Positions 38,428 through 48,041 of a stretch of 64,000 bases of DNA are shown in pieces. The notes beneath the pieces are model-generated. The model saw only the letters and a program-made list of their open reading frames with translations. It was not told the origin of the DNA and searched no databases. Positions within the stretch are counted from its first letter, which is position 1. Every line of letters starts with the position of its first letter. The DNA comes from Kordiimonas sp. (lineage in GTDB: Bacteria; Pseudomonadota; Alphaproteobacteria; Sphingomonadales; Emcibacteraceae). Location of the stretch: NCBI GenBank assembly GCA_002700365.1, contig PADB01000011.1, positions 62,001 through 126,000 of the forward strand. Reading direction: 5' to 3'. A program made the position numbers and the translations under genes.

Positions 38428-38443
38428 CCGATCAATTGATGAT
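38428..38443. promoter_or_regulatory. XylR/DmpR-like operator (UAS)
   Basis: CCGATCAATTGATGAT matches 12 of 16 positions of TTGATCAATTGATCAA, the operator of XylR/DmpR-type activators as I recall it. It lies about 210 bp upstream of the predicted sigma-54 start and 125 bp before the divergent regulator gene, so it could serve both activation of the operon and autoregulation. Confidence 0.55.
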
Positions 38444-38567
38444 ATGGTGAAATACTATCTTTGTAGAAACGACAACCTATATTAAACTATTCAGTACGGA
38501 TGATCGTAGAATCATCATTCAAGCGTAATTGTGATGACAATAAAGTGAGCCTATAGCCGAGAACATT

Positions 38568-40343
38568 ATGGTAAAAACGCCCTTCTCACGTGATGAAGAT
38601 ACCGTCAATCTGTTGCCGGAATTACCGGACTTTTCTGACCTCTCTTCACAGTTAAAGTTTTCACCGAAAACCGGGCGCATCTGGCTAGATGAGCAACGGA
38701 TGATGCTCCTGCATGGCGGGTCACTGGGGGCATTACGCAATGAATTGATCGAAACTTTGGGCGTGGATATGGCACGGGCACTGTTGACCCGTATGGGCTA
38801 CACTTCCGGAGCTTTTGATGCAGAATTGGCAGCAAAAATTCGTCCCATCAAAGATTTCTTTGATGTTTTTGCCGTAGGTCCGCAACTTCATTCCCTGGAA
38901 GGTGTCGCCTCAGTAGAGCCCGTCCGCCTGGAAGCCGATGTCGCGAAAGGGGCATATTACGGGGAATTTATCTGGCACGACTCCATTGAAGATGAAATCC
39001 ATATTAATAAGTACGGACTAGGTGCCGATCCGGTCTGCTGGATGCAGATCGGTTATGCCTGTGGTTATACATCCGTCTTTATGGGGCGGCCAATTTTCTA
39101 TCGCGAGGTCGAATGTCGCGCAACGGGTCATTCTGCCTGTCGTATTATTGGCAAACCCCAAGAAGAATGGGGAAGCGAGATTGAAGAAGAACTCGCTTAC
39201 CTGCCACCGCAATCCTTTACGCAAGCCACAGGCAAAGCCCAAACCCCCATTAAAAAGCCGGCACCAGTACCCACAGACTTCACCAGCACTGATACCCCTC
39301 CCCATACGCCAGCAAGAATCCGTACCGATATGGTAGGGGCGTCAACGGCCTTCAATATTGCCTGCCATATGCTCGATAAGGTTTCCCTCACCGATGCAAC
39401 TGTCTTATTTCAGGGGGAATCCGGCGTTGGTAAAGAAATGTTCGCCCGCACTTTACACCAAATTGGCAAACGGGCAGACAATCCCTTTATTGCCGTCAAT
39501 TGTGCGGCACTACCGGAGAACCTTGTCGAAGCTGAACTTTTCGGTGTTTAAAAAGGAGCCTTTACCGGGGCCGTGGAAACCCGGCCCGGCCGTTTTGAGC
39601 GCGCCGATACAGGCACCATCTTTCTTGATGAAGTCGCGACCTTATCTCTATCCGCACAAGGAAAACTGCTCCGGGTCCTGCAGGAACAGGAACTGGAACG
39701 GGTCGGCGGAAAAAAACTGCATCATATAGATGTCCGCGTGATCGCCGCCACAAACGAAGATCTGCGCACCGCCGTCGATAAAGGCGCGTTCCGGGAAGAT
39801 TTATATTTTCGCCTGAATGTCTTCCCTACTCATATTCCACCTTTGCGGGAACGTAGCGCGGATATTCCTTTATTGATGAATCATTTTCTCAATAAGTTCC
39901 GTAGCCGTTATGAGAAAGACATTACTGGCTTTACCAGCCGCGCCATTGATGGCTTTATTCAATATCATTGGCCCGGCAATATCCGTGAATTAGAAAACCT
40001 TGTTGAACGCGGCGTCATCCTCGCCCCTGATGGTGGGGCCATTGACCTGTCCCATTTGTTCACCTTTGGTGAAACAGTACAAAGCCCCATACTGGGGATA
40101 GGTAAAGACGGCATGCTGGATACATCAACATCGACATCCGATGATCGCCACCATCACAGTGCCGACAGCGCGGAAAATATGATAGATCGCCTGTTGCATG
40201 ACAATATCTCTTTAGAGAAACTAGAACATGACCTACTGACAAAGGCCGTAGAAAAAGCCGACGGAAACCTATCCGCCGCGGCCCGTCATTTAGGCATCAC
40301 CCGGCCACAACTGGCCTATCGCTTAAAGAAAATATCACCATAA
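38568..40343 (+). pseudogene. dmpR: DmpR/XylR-family sigma-54 activator interrupted by a stop codon
   Basis: The full frame spans 591 sense and stop codons. The N-terminal aromatic-sensing region (XylR_N, about 20-130) is followed by a V4R domain (about 130-205, with [10 protein letters not shown]), a linker, an AAA+ domain with Walker A G-E-S-G-V-G-K-E near 285, and a C-terminal Fis-type helix-turn-helix ([16 protein letters not shown]). At codon 328 (39549-39551) the normal Glu of L-F-G-V-E-K-G-A-F-T-G-A is TAA, one G-to-T change from GAA. Everything after it remains in frame and well conserved. The predicted product lacks the sigma-54 contact loop and DNA-binding domain. Confidence 0.9.
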
Positions 40344-40425
40344 CCAATATTCCCACTGCAGAAGAAACCACAATGATGCATAAAAATCATTGCAGTTTAT
40401 CTATTAAGTGATTAATGTCCGATTC

Positions 40426-40600
40426 GATGGTGTCCGATAATAAGGACAAAAGGGAATACAGTACCGCCGGCCGGAAGTGATCGGCGCATTCTGTAGCTGC
40501 CCCCGCAACTGTAAACGGCGAGCAACCATTCATATCCACTGGGGTAACCTGGGAAGGGAATGGACGCGACGACCCGCAAGCCAGGAAACCTGCCATCGCT
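40426..40600 (+). ncRNA. Cobalamin riboswitch upstream of btuB
   Basis: The conserved pieces occur in order: GATGGTGTCC and AAAAGGGAA, then GCTGCCCCCGCAACTGTAA, then CCACTGGGGTAACCTGGGAAGG, and finally the B12 box around GACCCGCAAGCCAGGAAACC. Together they form the adenosylcobalamin-type riboswitch that represses downstream expression when B12 is plentiful. It lies 160-330 bp before btuB. Boundaries are approximate. Confidence 0.92.
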
Positions 40601-40756
40601 GTCGTCCTTCCATGGACCGGGGTTGGTCTATGGTGCGGTTTCTCCGATGTGACGGCGTTATCTGTCCGGATAATGGTCTGTCATGTGGATACCTTTTCGT
40701 TCCCTTGCATACCGTTTTCCAGACAAACATAAAAAATAATATGGAGAAATAAGGGT

Positions 40757-42598
40757 ATGTCGATCACATATTCATCTACATCACGCTTTGCACTGGCCTT
40801 GGCCACCGCAGCAATACTTTGTACCACGACGGCCAACGCTGTTGACCGTCCCGTCAACGACGAAACAATTGTGACATCCACCAAAACCAATCGCCCCCTT
40901 TACAAAGTAGGTAATACGGTTTCCGTATTAACCGCAGACGATCTGGAAAAACGTCAGGCACGTTCCGCCATTGATATTTTGCGTGAATTGCCCGGCGTAA
41001 CGGTCGGACGTAACGGCGCATTCGGGGCGGTTTCTACCGTACGTTTACGCGGGGCCAACAGCCGCGATACCATGGTGATTATTGACGGTGTTGTCGTCTC
41101 GGACCCCAGTTCCACGCAAACAGCTTATGATTTCGGGCATTTACGCACGTCCGATATTAAAAGCATCGAGGTCTTGCGTGGTTCACAAAGCACGCTTTAT
41201 GGTTCCGAAGCCATCGGCGGGGTCATTAATATCACGACGAAGTCCGGCACAGAAGAGCTGAGCAATACGGCATCTGTGGAATATGGCAGCTACCAAAGCC
41301 TGCAAGCCACATATGGACTGCGCGGCGCATTAGCCCAAAAAGTCAATTTTGCCGTTAACGCAGAATATTATGACACTGATGGTTTTTCATCACGGGACAC
41401 CAACACCGAAGATGACGGTTATGAAAACATCACCCTTTCCGGAAAAGTAGATCTGCAGGCCACAGACCATTTGGCCTTCGGGTTTAATCTTCGTCATATT
41501 GACACCGATGCAGAATATGACAACTGCAGCTGGCCCTCTACAAATGACTGCGACAGCAAATATAAACAAACCACGGGCCGTGCCGATGCGGACCTGACTT
41601 TATTTGATGGTAGCTTCTCGCAAAATATTGGCCTGGCCTTTTCCGATACGGACCGTGACTATTATGCCAATGGTGCTTTTGATTTTGCCTCACAAGGCTC
41701 ACGGGTCACCCTGGCCTATCAGGGGACAATCCGCTTTAATGAGGCCAATACATTGGTATTCGGGTATGAGCATGAAGAAGAAGAATTTTCAGGCACCTGG
41801 AACCCTAGCGAGGATGTGAATACAGACAGCCTGTTCGGTCTTTATGAAATCGACGTGTTAAACAGCCTGTTTTTAACAGCTGGCCTGCGATTAGACGACC
41901 ATCAGAACTTCGGTTCCTTCGAAACCTTCAAATTCTCTGCTGCCTATCAGGTTCCGAATACGATGACCCGCCTGAAAGCCAGCTATGACGAAGGCTTCCG
42001 CGCACCATCACTTTATGAATTGTTCTCTTTCTATGGCGACCCGATGTTGCAACCGGAAGAAAGCAAAAGTTATGACCTGGGCGTTGAACAAGACCTGTTG
42101 GGGGGCGACCTGTCTTTAGGGCTGACATATTTCTATTTGAAAACCACAAACTTGATTGATTTTGACTTCTTGCTTGGCGGTTACATACAAATTCCGGGTA
42201 AGACCACATCCGAAGGGGTGGAAAGCAGTGTGACCTATAATGGCATCGAAAATCTGACTTTATCCGCCAATTACACCTATAATAAAACCAACGATGTGAA
42301 TGGTGACCCATTAGTGAGACGGCCAAAGCATGAAGCCAACCTGAACGCCAATCTTGTCTTTCTGGATGGCCAGGCAAATGTGAACGCCAACATTCACTTT
42401 GCAGATGGGGCTGTCGATAACTTTAATGTTGATCTGGACAGCTATGTACTGGTTGATATAGCCGCATCCTTGGCGGTCACAGAAAATGTCGAAATTTATG
42501 GCCGCGTTGAAAACCTGCTGGATGAAAACTATCAGGTCGTCAATGGCTTTAATACCCCGGGGCTATCTGCTTATGCGGGGGCGCGCTTAACGTTCTAA
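40757..42598 (+). CDS. btuB: TonB-dependent vitamin B12 receptor
   Basis: A 613-residue outer-membrane receptor with a signal peptide ending A-N-A. The TonB box region (E-T-I-V-T-S-T-K) is followed by a plug domain (I-D-I-L-R-E-L-P-G-V-T-V, L-R-G-S-Q-S-T-L-Y-G-S-E-A-I-G-G-V-I-N-I) and a 22-strand barrel ending in G-A-R-L-T-F. Length matches BtuB. The riboswitch upstream makes cobalamin uptake the likely role. No BtuC/D/F genes follow, so the inner-membrane transporter is elsewhere. A terminator closes the unit. Confidence 0.92.
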   Translation: MSITYSSTSRFALALATAAILCTTTANAVDRPVNDETIVTSTKTNRPLYKVGNTVSVLTADDLEKRQARSAIDILRELPGVTVGRNGAFGAVSTVRLRGANSRDTMVIIDGVVVSDPSSTQTAYDFGHLRTSDIKSIEVLRGSQSTLYGSEAIGGVINITTKSGTEELSNTASVEYGSYQSLQATYGLRGALAQKVNFAVNAEYYDTDGFSSRDTNTEDDGYENITLSGKVDLQATDHLAFGFNLRHIDTDAEYDNCSWPSTNDCDSKYKQTTGRADADLTLFDGSFSQNIGLAFSDTDRDYYANGAFDFASQGSRVTLAYQGTIRFNEANTLVFGYEHEEEEFSGTWNPSEDVNTDSLFGLYEIDVLNSLFLTAGLRLDDHQNFGSFETFKFSAAYQVPNTMTRLKASYDEGFRAPSLYELFSFYGDPMLQPEESKSYDLGVEQDLLGGDLSLGLTYFYLKTTNLIDFDFLLGGYIQIPGKTTSEGVESSVTYNGIENLTLSANYTYNKTNDVNGDPLVRRPKHEANLNANLVFLDGQANVNANIHFADGAVDNFNVDLDSYVLVDIAASLAVTENVEIYGRVENLLDENYQVVNGFNTPGLSAYAGARLTF

Positions 42599-42635
42599 TA
42601 CCTCTCTCTCATTACGGTATACACGTGACGACATT

Positions 42636-42668
42636 AAAAAGGCAGGGGATATTCCCTGCCTTTTCTTT
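42636..42668 (+). terminator. Terminator after btuB
   Basis: The stem AAAAGGCAGGG / CCCTGCCTTTT has a six-base loop, followed by CTTTTTT. It lies between convergent btuB and msrA. Confidence 0.88.
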
Positions 42669-42731
42669 TTTGCTTCAATAATAATGCCCATCCCCGGACG
42701 ACCGCACGGCTAATCTGTTTCCCTGTTCAAC

Positions 42732-43211
42732 CTAATGACAGGCAATATCAATCCCGCGTTTTTCCAAATATCGCTGATGATAGTCTTCAGCTCGCCAGAA
42801 CGTTTGTGCCGGGCTGATTTCTGTCACGATCGCAGACAAAAAACGTCCTGATGTGTTTGCCGCGGCTTTGGCCCGTTCCGCGGCCTGTTGCTGTGTCACA
42901 GAATGATAGAAAATCACCGAACGATATTGTGTGCCCACATCCGGGCCCTGGCGATTTAATGTTGTCGGGTCATGGATCGACCAAAAAACCTCTAATAATT
43001 CATCATAACTGACAATTTGCGGATCAAAATCTATTTCCACCACTTCGGCATGGCCGGTCTGGCCCGTACACACCTGTTGATAGGTAACATGGTCCACATG
43101 CCCGCCTTCGTACCCAACCGCCACATCAATAACGCCCTTGATCCGGCGAAATTGTAATTCCACGCCCCAAAAACACCCGGCACCAAAAGTTGCTTTTTCA
43201 ATTGTGGCCAT
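42732..43211 (-). CDS. msrA: Peptide methionine sulfoxide reductase A
   Basis: A 159-residue MsrA with the catalytic G-A-G-C-F-W-G-V-E near residue 13, plus G-Y-E-G-G and Y-R-S-V-I-F-Y. It reduces the S-form of methionine sulfoxide. Only one further Cys near the C-terminus (I-A-C-H) is available for resolution. msrB lies 3.4 kb away in a separate unit. Confidence 0.94.
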   Translation of the reverse strand: MATIEKATFGAGCFWGVELQFRRIKGVIDVAVGYEGGHVDHVTYQQVCTGQTGHAEVVEIDFDPQIVSYDELLEVFWSIHDPTTLNRQGPDVGTQYRSVIFYHSVTQQQAAERAKAAANTSGRFLSAIVTEISPAQTFWRAEDYHQRYLEKRGIDIACH

Positions 43212-43271
43212 CTGTTGTCCTTCATCATGTTGTCATCAGCAGGGAACAGTTACGCTAAGCTTTTCTCACGT

Positions 43272-44324
43272 CTATGGGGCCGGGTTAGGGTTTTCCATAT
43301 GAATAGCTTTCACCCCGTCTTCCATTTCCTGCGTCCATTCCAGCTCAATAGCGGCAATATTCTCCGCCAGTTGATCCAATGTCGTCGCACCAATAATCGT
43401 GGACGTTGTAAAGTCACGGCTATCACAGAATTTTAACGCCATCGCCGTCAAACTCACGCCCAGACGTTCTGCCAGTTGGGCGTATTTTTCCACAGCCGGC
43501 ACAACACCCGGGCGGCGATAACGGGAATTAAAATTCGGGAATGTGGCAAAACGGCTGTTATCCGGTAGCGCACCATGACGATACTTCCCGGTCAAATATC
43601 CCATTGCCAAAGGTGAATAAGCCAGCAGCCCTGCATTTTCCCGTAATGAGACTTCTGATAGCCCCTGTTCGTAAGTCCTGTTTAACAGGTGGAAAGAATT
43701 CTGGACGGATTGCACCCGTGGCAATCCTAATTCACGTGACTTCTGCAGGCAGGTCATCAACCCCCAGGGCGTTTCATTGGAGAGGCCGATATGACGAATT
43801 TTTCCGTCTTTCACCAAATCGGCCAATACAGATAATGTTTCTTGCAACGATGTTTCATCTTCAGCAATCTGATGAACATATTCCGGGCCGGTCCCGAAGA
43901 TCGGCAACAAACGATCTGGCCAATGCAATTGATATAAATCCACATAATCGGTTTGCAGCCGTTTCAGGCTTCTTTCCAACGCAAAGGTAATATGCGCCCG
44001 GTTCAGGCATGGCCCCTCATCCCCCGGGCGATATCCCGCCCGGTCTGAACGGCCCATAACCTTTGTTGCCAGTACGATTTTATCGCGGCTCCCTCGTGCT
44101 GTCAGCCAGTTACCGATATAATCTTCTGTGCGGCCCTGTGTTTCTGGCCGCGGAGGCACCGGGTAGAGTTCCGCAGCATCAAAGAAATTCACCCCGGCCG
44201 CGACAGCCGCATCCATCTGTGCAAATGCCTCATCCTGGCTGTTCTGTTCACCCCAGGTCATCGTGCCTAAACAAATTTGCGACACCTTCAGACCACTGGT
44301 GCCTAACGGACGATATTCCATAAT
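43272..44324 (-). CDS. tas: Tas-like aldo/keto reductase
   Basis: The ATG at 44324 (M-E-Y-R-P-L-G-T-S-G-L) gives 350 residues, the usual length for this family, and is preceded by GAGGGG. The open frame extends 53 codons upstream without family similarity. The Tas hallmark Y-P-V-P-P-R-P-E-T-Q-G is present, with catalytic Tyr in the A-E-L-Y-P segment and Q-L-H-W-P. Aldo/keto reductases use NADPH to reduce carbonyls; the physiological substrate of Tas is unknown. It is upstream of msrA on the same strand. Confidence 0.9.
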   Translation of the reverse strand: MMEYRPLGTSGLKVSQICLGTMTWGEQNSQDEAFAQMDAAVAAGVNFFDAAELYPVPPRPETQGRTEDYIGNWLTARGSRDKIVLATKVMGRSDRAGYRPGDEGPCLNRAHITFALERSLKRLQTDYVDLYQLHWPDRLLPIFGTGPEYVHQIAEDETSLQETLSVLADLVKDGKIRHIGLSNETPWGLMTCLQKSRELGLPRVQSVQNSFHLLNRTYEQGLSEVSLRENAGLLAYSPLAMGYLTGKYRHGALPDNSRFATFPNFNSRYRRPGVVPAVEKYAQLAERLGVSLTAMALKFCDSRDFTTSTIIGATTLDQLAENIAAIELEWTQEMEDGVKAIHMENPNPAP

Positions 44325-44481
44325 TACTAACCCCTCACCGCATGTATTTTCAGTGCTGTTCTTCACACTGTTATGGCGTATCCTAACCATCCCGCACAAA
44401 AAAGGAAAGAAAACCGCTGATATCATGATAAAAGCTGTTGTTATCACTTCTCTATCATGTCTAAGGACACCGTAATTTCCC

Positions 44482-45447
44482 ATGCCTCTTGACCGTACTG
44501 GCCATTATGACACACCGGATATTCTGTCCCTGCAGCGGGATCTGGACTGGATTCAACAAAGCCCTTTTTTATATCAGTCTGCGACAGTTAACCCCGCCCC
44601 CGCAACGCGGCTTTCCCGCCTCGGCGCAGTTTGCGCCAACAATCCCGCCCCGTTGCAGAATTTATTATCCGATGCCCTGAAACGTCCCCGTTTGGGATAT
44701 TACTACGAACAATTGCTGGGCTTTCTGCTGACATCCGCCCCGGAAATTGACAGCGTGTTGCAAAATATACCTGTGCAAGGGGAGGCGCGGACCTTGGGCG
44801 AGTTTGATATTTTATTACGGTCTGCAACATCCTTACAATGTCAGCATTGGGAAGTCGCCATTAAATATTATTTAGGCATACCTCCATGCGATCATGAATA
44901 TCACTGGGTGGGTCCCGGATTGCGCGACCGTCTGGATATTAAACTGGACCGCTTACGCCATCACCAAATGCGTCTTGCCCAAACCGAAGAAGGAAAACGC
45001 GTTCTGATTGATTGCGGTTTCTGGCCTATATCCTCTGCCGTACTGGTGAAAGGCTATCTTTTCCATCCGCTGCCCCAATGGTATGACAACAAAACAATCA
45101 CAGCTGGCACTATTAATCCTGCTCATTTGAAAGGCTGGTGGGCGACCATAACGCAATGGCAGGATCATTTTTTGCATTCTACGTCTGCGCAAGATGGCAT
45201 ACGGTGGGTCGTCCTGCATAAACCTTGTTGGTTAGCCCCTGCACATCAATCTGAAGCGTATTGCCTGTCCGCAGAACGGCTGTATAAGGAAATTGCCGCT
45301 GCGGCGGAAAAACAACCCGTCATGGTTGCCGCCTTACAGCCTGCAAAGAATGCGCACATGACCGAAATACACCGTGGTTTTATTGTCCCGGACCTATGGC
45401 CAACGCAGGCCAAACAGATTGCCAACCCGGCCCCGCTTAACGCATAG
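44482..45447 (+). CDS. DUF1853 family protein
   Basis: A 321-residue soluble protein of the DUF1853 family (R-L-G-Y-Y-Y-E-Q-L-L, G-E-F-D-I-L-L, H-W-E-V-A-I-K-Y-Y-L, D-R-L-D-I-K-L-D-R-L). The order of Glu near 75, Asp near 108 and E-x3-K near 127 recalls a PD-(D/E)XK nuclease core, but this is only a pattern and no activity is established. It lies head to head with tas and tail to tail with the DUF389 gene (1 bp between stops). Confidence 0.75.
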   Translation: MPLDRTGHYDTPDILSLQRDLDWIQQSPFLYQSATVNPAPATRLSRLGAVCANNPAPLQNLLSDALKRPRLGYYYEQLLGFLLTSAPEIDSVLQNIPVQGEARTLGEFDILLRSATSLQCQHWEVAIKYYLGIPPCDHEYHWVGPGLRDRLDIKLDRLRHHQMRLAQTEEGKRVLIDCGFWPISSAVLVKGYLFHPLPQWYDNKTITAGTINPAHLKGWWATITQWQDHFLHSTSAQDGIRWVVLHKPCWLAPAHQSEAYCLSAERLYKEIAAAAEKQPVMVAALQPAKNAHMTEIHRGFIVPDLWPTQAKQIANPAPLNA

Positions 45448-45448
45448 T

Positions 45449-46492
45449 CTATGATGTCATTGGTATAAAGGCTGGTAACAGACCGCTGCGCCGCATAATG
45501 ACAACCGACAGCACCCCTAGCGTCAAAATCCAGAACAACAGGTATAGCCCCATGGCTTTCCGGGCTTTCTGTTTGTCATACCATTCCAAAGGCTGCACAC
45601 CTTTGAGCAAGAACGTCACTTTTGCCGCCAAATTAACGCAAACAACGTTCACCGCCAGTAATAATCCCGCCCCTTCAGCCAAAGGATAATTTCCCGCCCC
45701 GAGAAAAATACCCAATGTGGTTGCCGGCGGCAACAATGCCACCGCCACCATCACCCCGACAAGAACGCTGGACGTGCCGGACGCCAATGACAAAACCGCC
45801 GCCGCCCCGGATACCAGGGCCAGCGCAATCCCATCAAAGCCTACATCCGTACGACTGATAAGTTCTGGACTATCTAGGGGCCCGACCCAAAACGCCCCGA
45901 TACCAAAGGACAGCAGCAAACTGAGGCCCACCCCTAATAAATTTGTTTTCACCGCCCGCATCATTAACCCCACATCCCCAAGTGCCGTTGCCAATGCCAA
46001 GGCAATATTAGGCCCTAATAGCGGGGCAATCACCATCGCCCCGATCACAACTGCAATATTATCTTCGATCAGGCCGATGCTGGCGACAATAGTCGAAAAA
46101 ATCACTAATAAAAAAAACGTGCGGGTAATGGTTGCCCCTTGCACCACGTCTTCCAGCAATTCATCCCGGCTTAACCCTTCAAAGATACCCTTCGGTTTAA
46201 CCTGTCGTCCTTCATGATCGCTGACTTCCAGGTCTTTTTTCTTCAGATCCGGCGGTTTGGGGATCACCGCTTCTACAGGGAGCACCACCAACCGCCGCAT
46301 TTGTGCGGCGGAATAGATTGTCTGCAATTTATCCGTTACGGACTGGACATGCTTGGTGCGGACCAACAAAGACCAGTCCCGGTTATCATCACCCACGGGC
46401 CAATAATCTATCACCCGTTGCATACGGGCAAATCGCAGCGCATTTCGGGAAGCGGTCCGTGATAAATGAATCTGGATAACACGGTGAGTCAT
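45449..46492 (-). CDS. DUF389 / TIGR00341 membrane protein
   Basis: A 347-residue protein. A soluble N-terminal domain of about 115 residues precedes six to seven membrane helices. The signature V-I-G-A-M-V-I-A-P-L-L-G-P and V-A-L-L-P-P-A-T are diagnostic of DUF389. The function of the family is not known. It is divergent from msrB across about 105 bp. Confidence 0.85.
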   Translation of the reverse strand: MTHRVIQIHLSRTASRNALRFARMQRVIDYWPVGDDNRDWSLLVRTKHVQSVTDKLQTIYSAAQMRRLVVLPVEAVIPKPPDLKKKDLEVSDHEGRQVKPKGIFEGLSRDELLEDVVQGATITRTFFLLVIFSTIVASIGLIEDNIAVVIGAMVIAPLLGPNIALALATALGDVGLMMRAVKTNLLGVGLSLLLSFGIGAFWVGPLDSPELISRTDVGFDGIALALVSGAAAVLSLASGTSSVLVGVMVAVALLPPATTLGIFLGAGNYPLAEGAGLLLAVNVVCVNLAAKVTFLLKGVQPLEWYDKQKARKAMGLYLLFWILTLGVLSVVIMRRSGLLPAFIPMTS

Positions 46493-46597
46493 TTTAAATA
46501 TCAGCCCATTATTACGTTCTGCAATATCGTAATCCTATGGTTCATGGTATAGAATATCAACCAGGATCAATGGACTTCTGACCAACTTGGTATAGAC

Positions 46598-47002
46598 ATG
46601 ACATCTCATAAAACAAAAACAGACCAGGAATGGCGCGCCGAGCTTTCCCCGGAAGAATACAGAATTACACGCGAAGCGGGCACAGAGCGTGCCTTCACCG
46701 GCCGCTATTGGGACCATAAAGACGTTGGGCAATATTGCTGTGTCTGTTGCGGGACACCGTTATTTTCATCAGACACAAAATACGATTCCGGATCGGGTTG
46801 GCCCAGCTATTGGTCACCGATTTCGCCGGACGTCCTCACAGTAAATCGTGATACCTCCCACGGCATGATCCGTGAAGAAGTTGTCTGCCGCCAATGCGAC
46901 GCGCATTTAGGCCATGTTTTTCCCGATGGGCCGGATCCCACCGGTTTGCGTTATTGTATTAACTCTGCCTCATTGTCCTTTAAGGCCGAAACGGACGATT
47001 AA
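46598..47002 (+). CDS. msrB: Peptide methionine-R-sulfoxide reductase B
   Basis: A 134-residue MsrB. Two C-x2-C pairs form the zinc site (C-V-C-C and C-R-Q-C), G-S-G-W-P-S-Y-W precedes, and the catalytic Cys is in R-Y-C-I-N-S-A-S-L. It reduces the R-form of methionine sulfoxide and complements MsrA encoded 3.4 kb upstream on the other strand. Confidence 0.95.
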   Translation: MTSHKTKTDQEWRAELSPEEYRITREAGTERAFTGRYWDHKDVGQYCCVCCGTPLFSSDTKYDSGSGWPSYWSPISPDVLTVNRDTSHGMIREEVVCRQCDAHLGHVFPDGPDPTGLRYCINSASLSFKAETDD

Positions 47003-47107
47003 CGGCAAGCCACAACCATAGCATTGGGATCATTCTATGGCCCATCATGATAAAAAGCGGTCCGTTGTGCCGCTTTCATTGTTATGACTGACAAAGTGAC
47101 GCTTAGG

Positions 47108-47890
47108 TCACCTGCCGCTGGCATCACAATAATTGGGGCGGCGGCGCAATACCATTGCGATCATCACACCACAGCCGACCAAACCCAAAGTGGCCGGGGC
47201 ATCCACCCGTGACCCAATCCCCGCCGTCATATTGGCAACCCCTTCGATGACATCATTACCGCAGCTCATGGTCCAGTGCAGGGCAATCTGCGTTCCCGAT
47301 CGCAACAAATCCGTCCCGGCAATATCAAACACAAAACTGAGGTAATCGTCTTTTTCCACAGACCATTGGCCCGTGCCCAACGCGGTCGTCACGCCATGCC
47401 GTCCCTCTTCCTTTACAGAAACGATATGATTCCGCCGATCCGTTGAATAATTAAATTGCTTTTTGTATGCGTTACCATTGCCCTGGCGGTCGTGCAAATC
47501 ATAAACAGTGCCCTGACCGCCCTGATTATTTCTCTTATTATCCAGGACAAAGGCATATTCCCAAACCGTTGATGTTTTTTTCGCATCATCACCAGAATAC
47601 GGGGCCGCACCATAGGGGGACCACTGATGTCCCAACAACAAATCCCCATAGGTAATCCCGTGCTGCCCGGAATATCCCGCAAAGTTCGTATAAACATCAA
47701 CGCTTAATAACGTACCTGATAAACGCACATCCATTTTCTGTACGTCATATCGGCTTCCCCCCAGAACATCGGCGGATGCCCCCCGGCCGATATATTGATC
47801 CCAGATCACGTCACCGGCCCGCGCCGGGGCCAGCCCAATACAAAGCAGGGCACACAAAAGAAAGGAAATACGCAGATAATATCGGTGCAT
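47108..47890 (-). CDS. Exported protein with PEP-CTERM-like tail (paralog 1)
   Basis: A 260-residue secreted protein: a signal peptide (A-P-A-R-A-G), a beta-rich body, and a C-terminus of D-A-P-A followed by a hydrophobic helix and R-R-R-P. That is the layout of PEP-CTERM/VPxPA-type sorting signals recognised by exosortases. It shares the repeated pattern Y-I-G-x-G, G-G-S-x-Y, W-x-P-Y-G-A-A-P-Y, W-E-Y-A and the terminal A-x-x-W-x-M-x-C-x-N-D-V-I-E-G-V-A with its neighbour at 48114-48905, so the two are diverged duplicates. The sorting motif is atypical and about 10 extra residues follow the Arg cluster. Confidence 0.75.
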   Translation of the reverse strand: MHRYYLRISFLLCALLCIGLAPARAGDVIWDQYIGRGASADVLGGSRYDVQKMDVRLSGTLLSVDVYTNFAGYSGQHGITYGDLLLGHQWSPYGAAPYSGDDAKKTSTVWEYAFVLDNKRNNQGGQGTVYDLHDRQGNGNAYKKQFNYSTDRRNHIVSVKEEGRHGVTTALGTGQWSVEKDDYLSFVFDIAGTDLLRSGTQIALHWTMSCGNDVIEGVANMTAGIGSRVDAPATLGLVGCGVMIAMVLRRRPNYCDASGR

Positions 47891-48041
47891 TTTATAACCT
47901 TAAAACGTTATGGGGCGCGGTAGGCCCGCCCATAAATCCAGATTTATTCTGCACCAACCCTAGCCAATACCTCTTAAAAAAACTGAAACAGAGATGGTTA
48001 ATAATATACAAACATCGGCGCGGCCTTTCTCCCGACAATCA

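Larger units (their letters stand above)
37941..38567. other. Divergent control region between YCF48 operon and dmpR-like gene
   Basis: About 630 bp without a gene, clearly AT-rich. It holds a sigma-54 promoter facing the YCF48 operon and an XylR/DmpR-like operator (listed separately). A small inverted repeat AGTGTACCGATTAGTACACT (38004-38023) lies between promoter and YCF48 in the leader. The remainder has no coding signal I can support. Confidence 0.6.

Noticed and set aside
39573-40343. Second, independent gene starting at a GTG after the dmpR stop
   Set aside because: It is the same frame and continues the AAA+ domain mid-fold. It lacks Walker A and a ribosome site, so it is the tail of one broken gene.
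47930-47970. Sigma-54-like site (TGGCTAGGG ... GTGCA) upstream of the first PEP-CTERM-like gene
   Set aside because: The GG-to-GC spacing is one base too long and the -24 element is poor, so I did not list it as a promoter.
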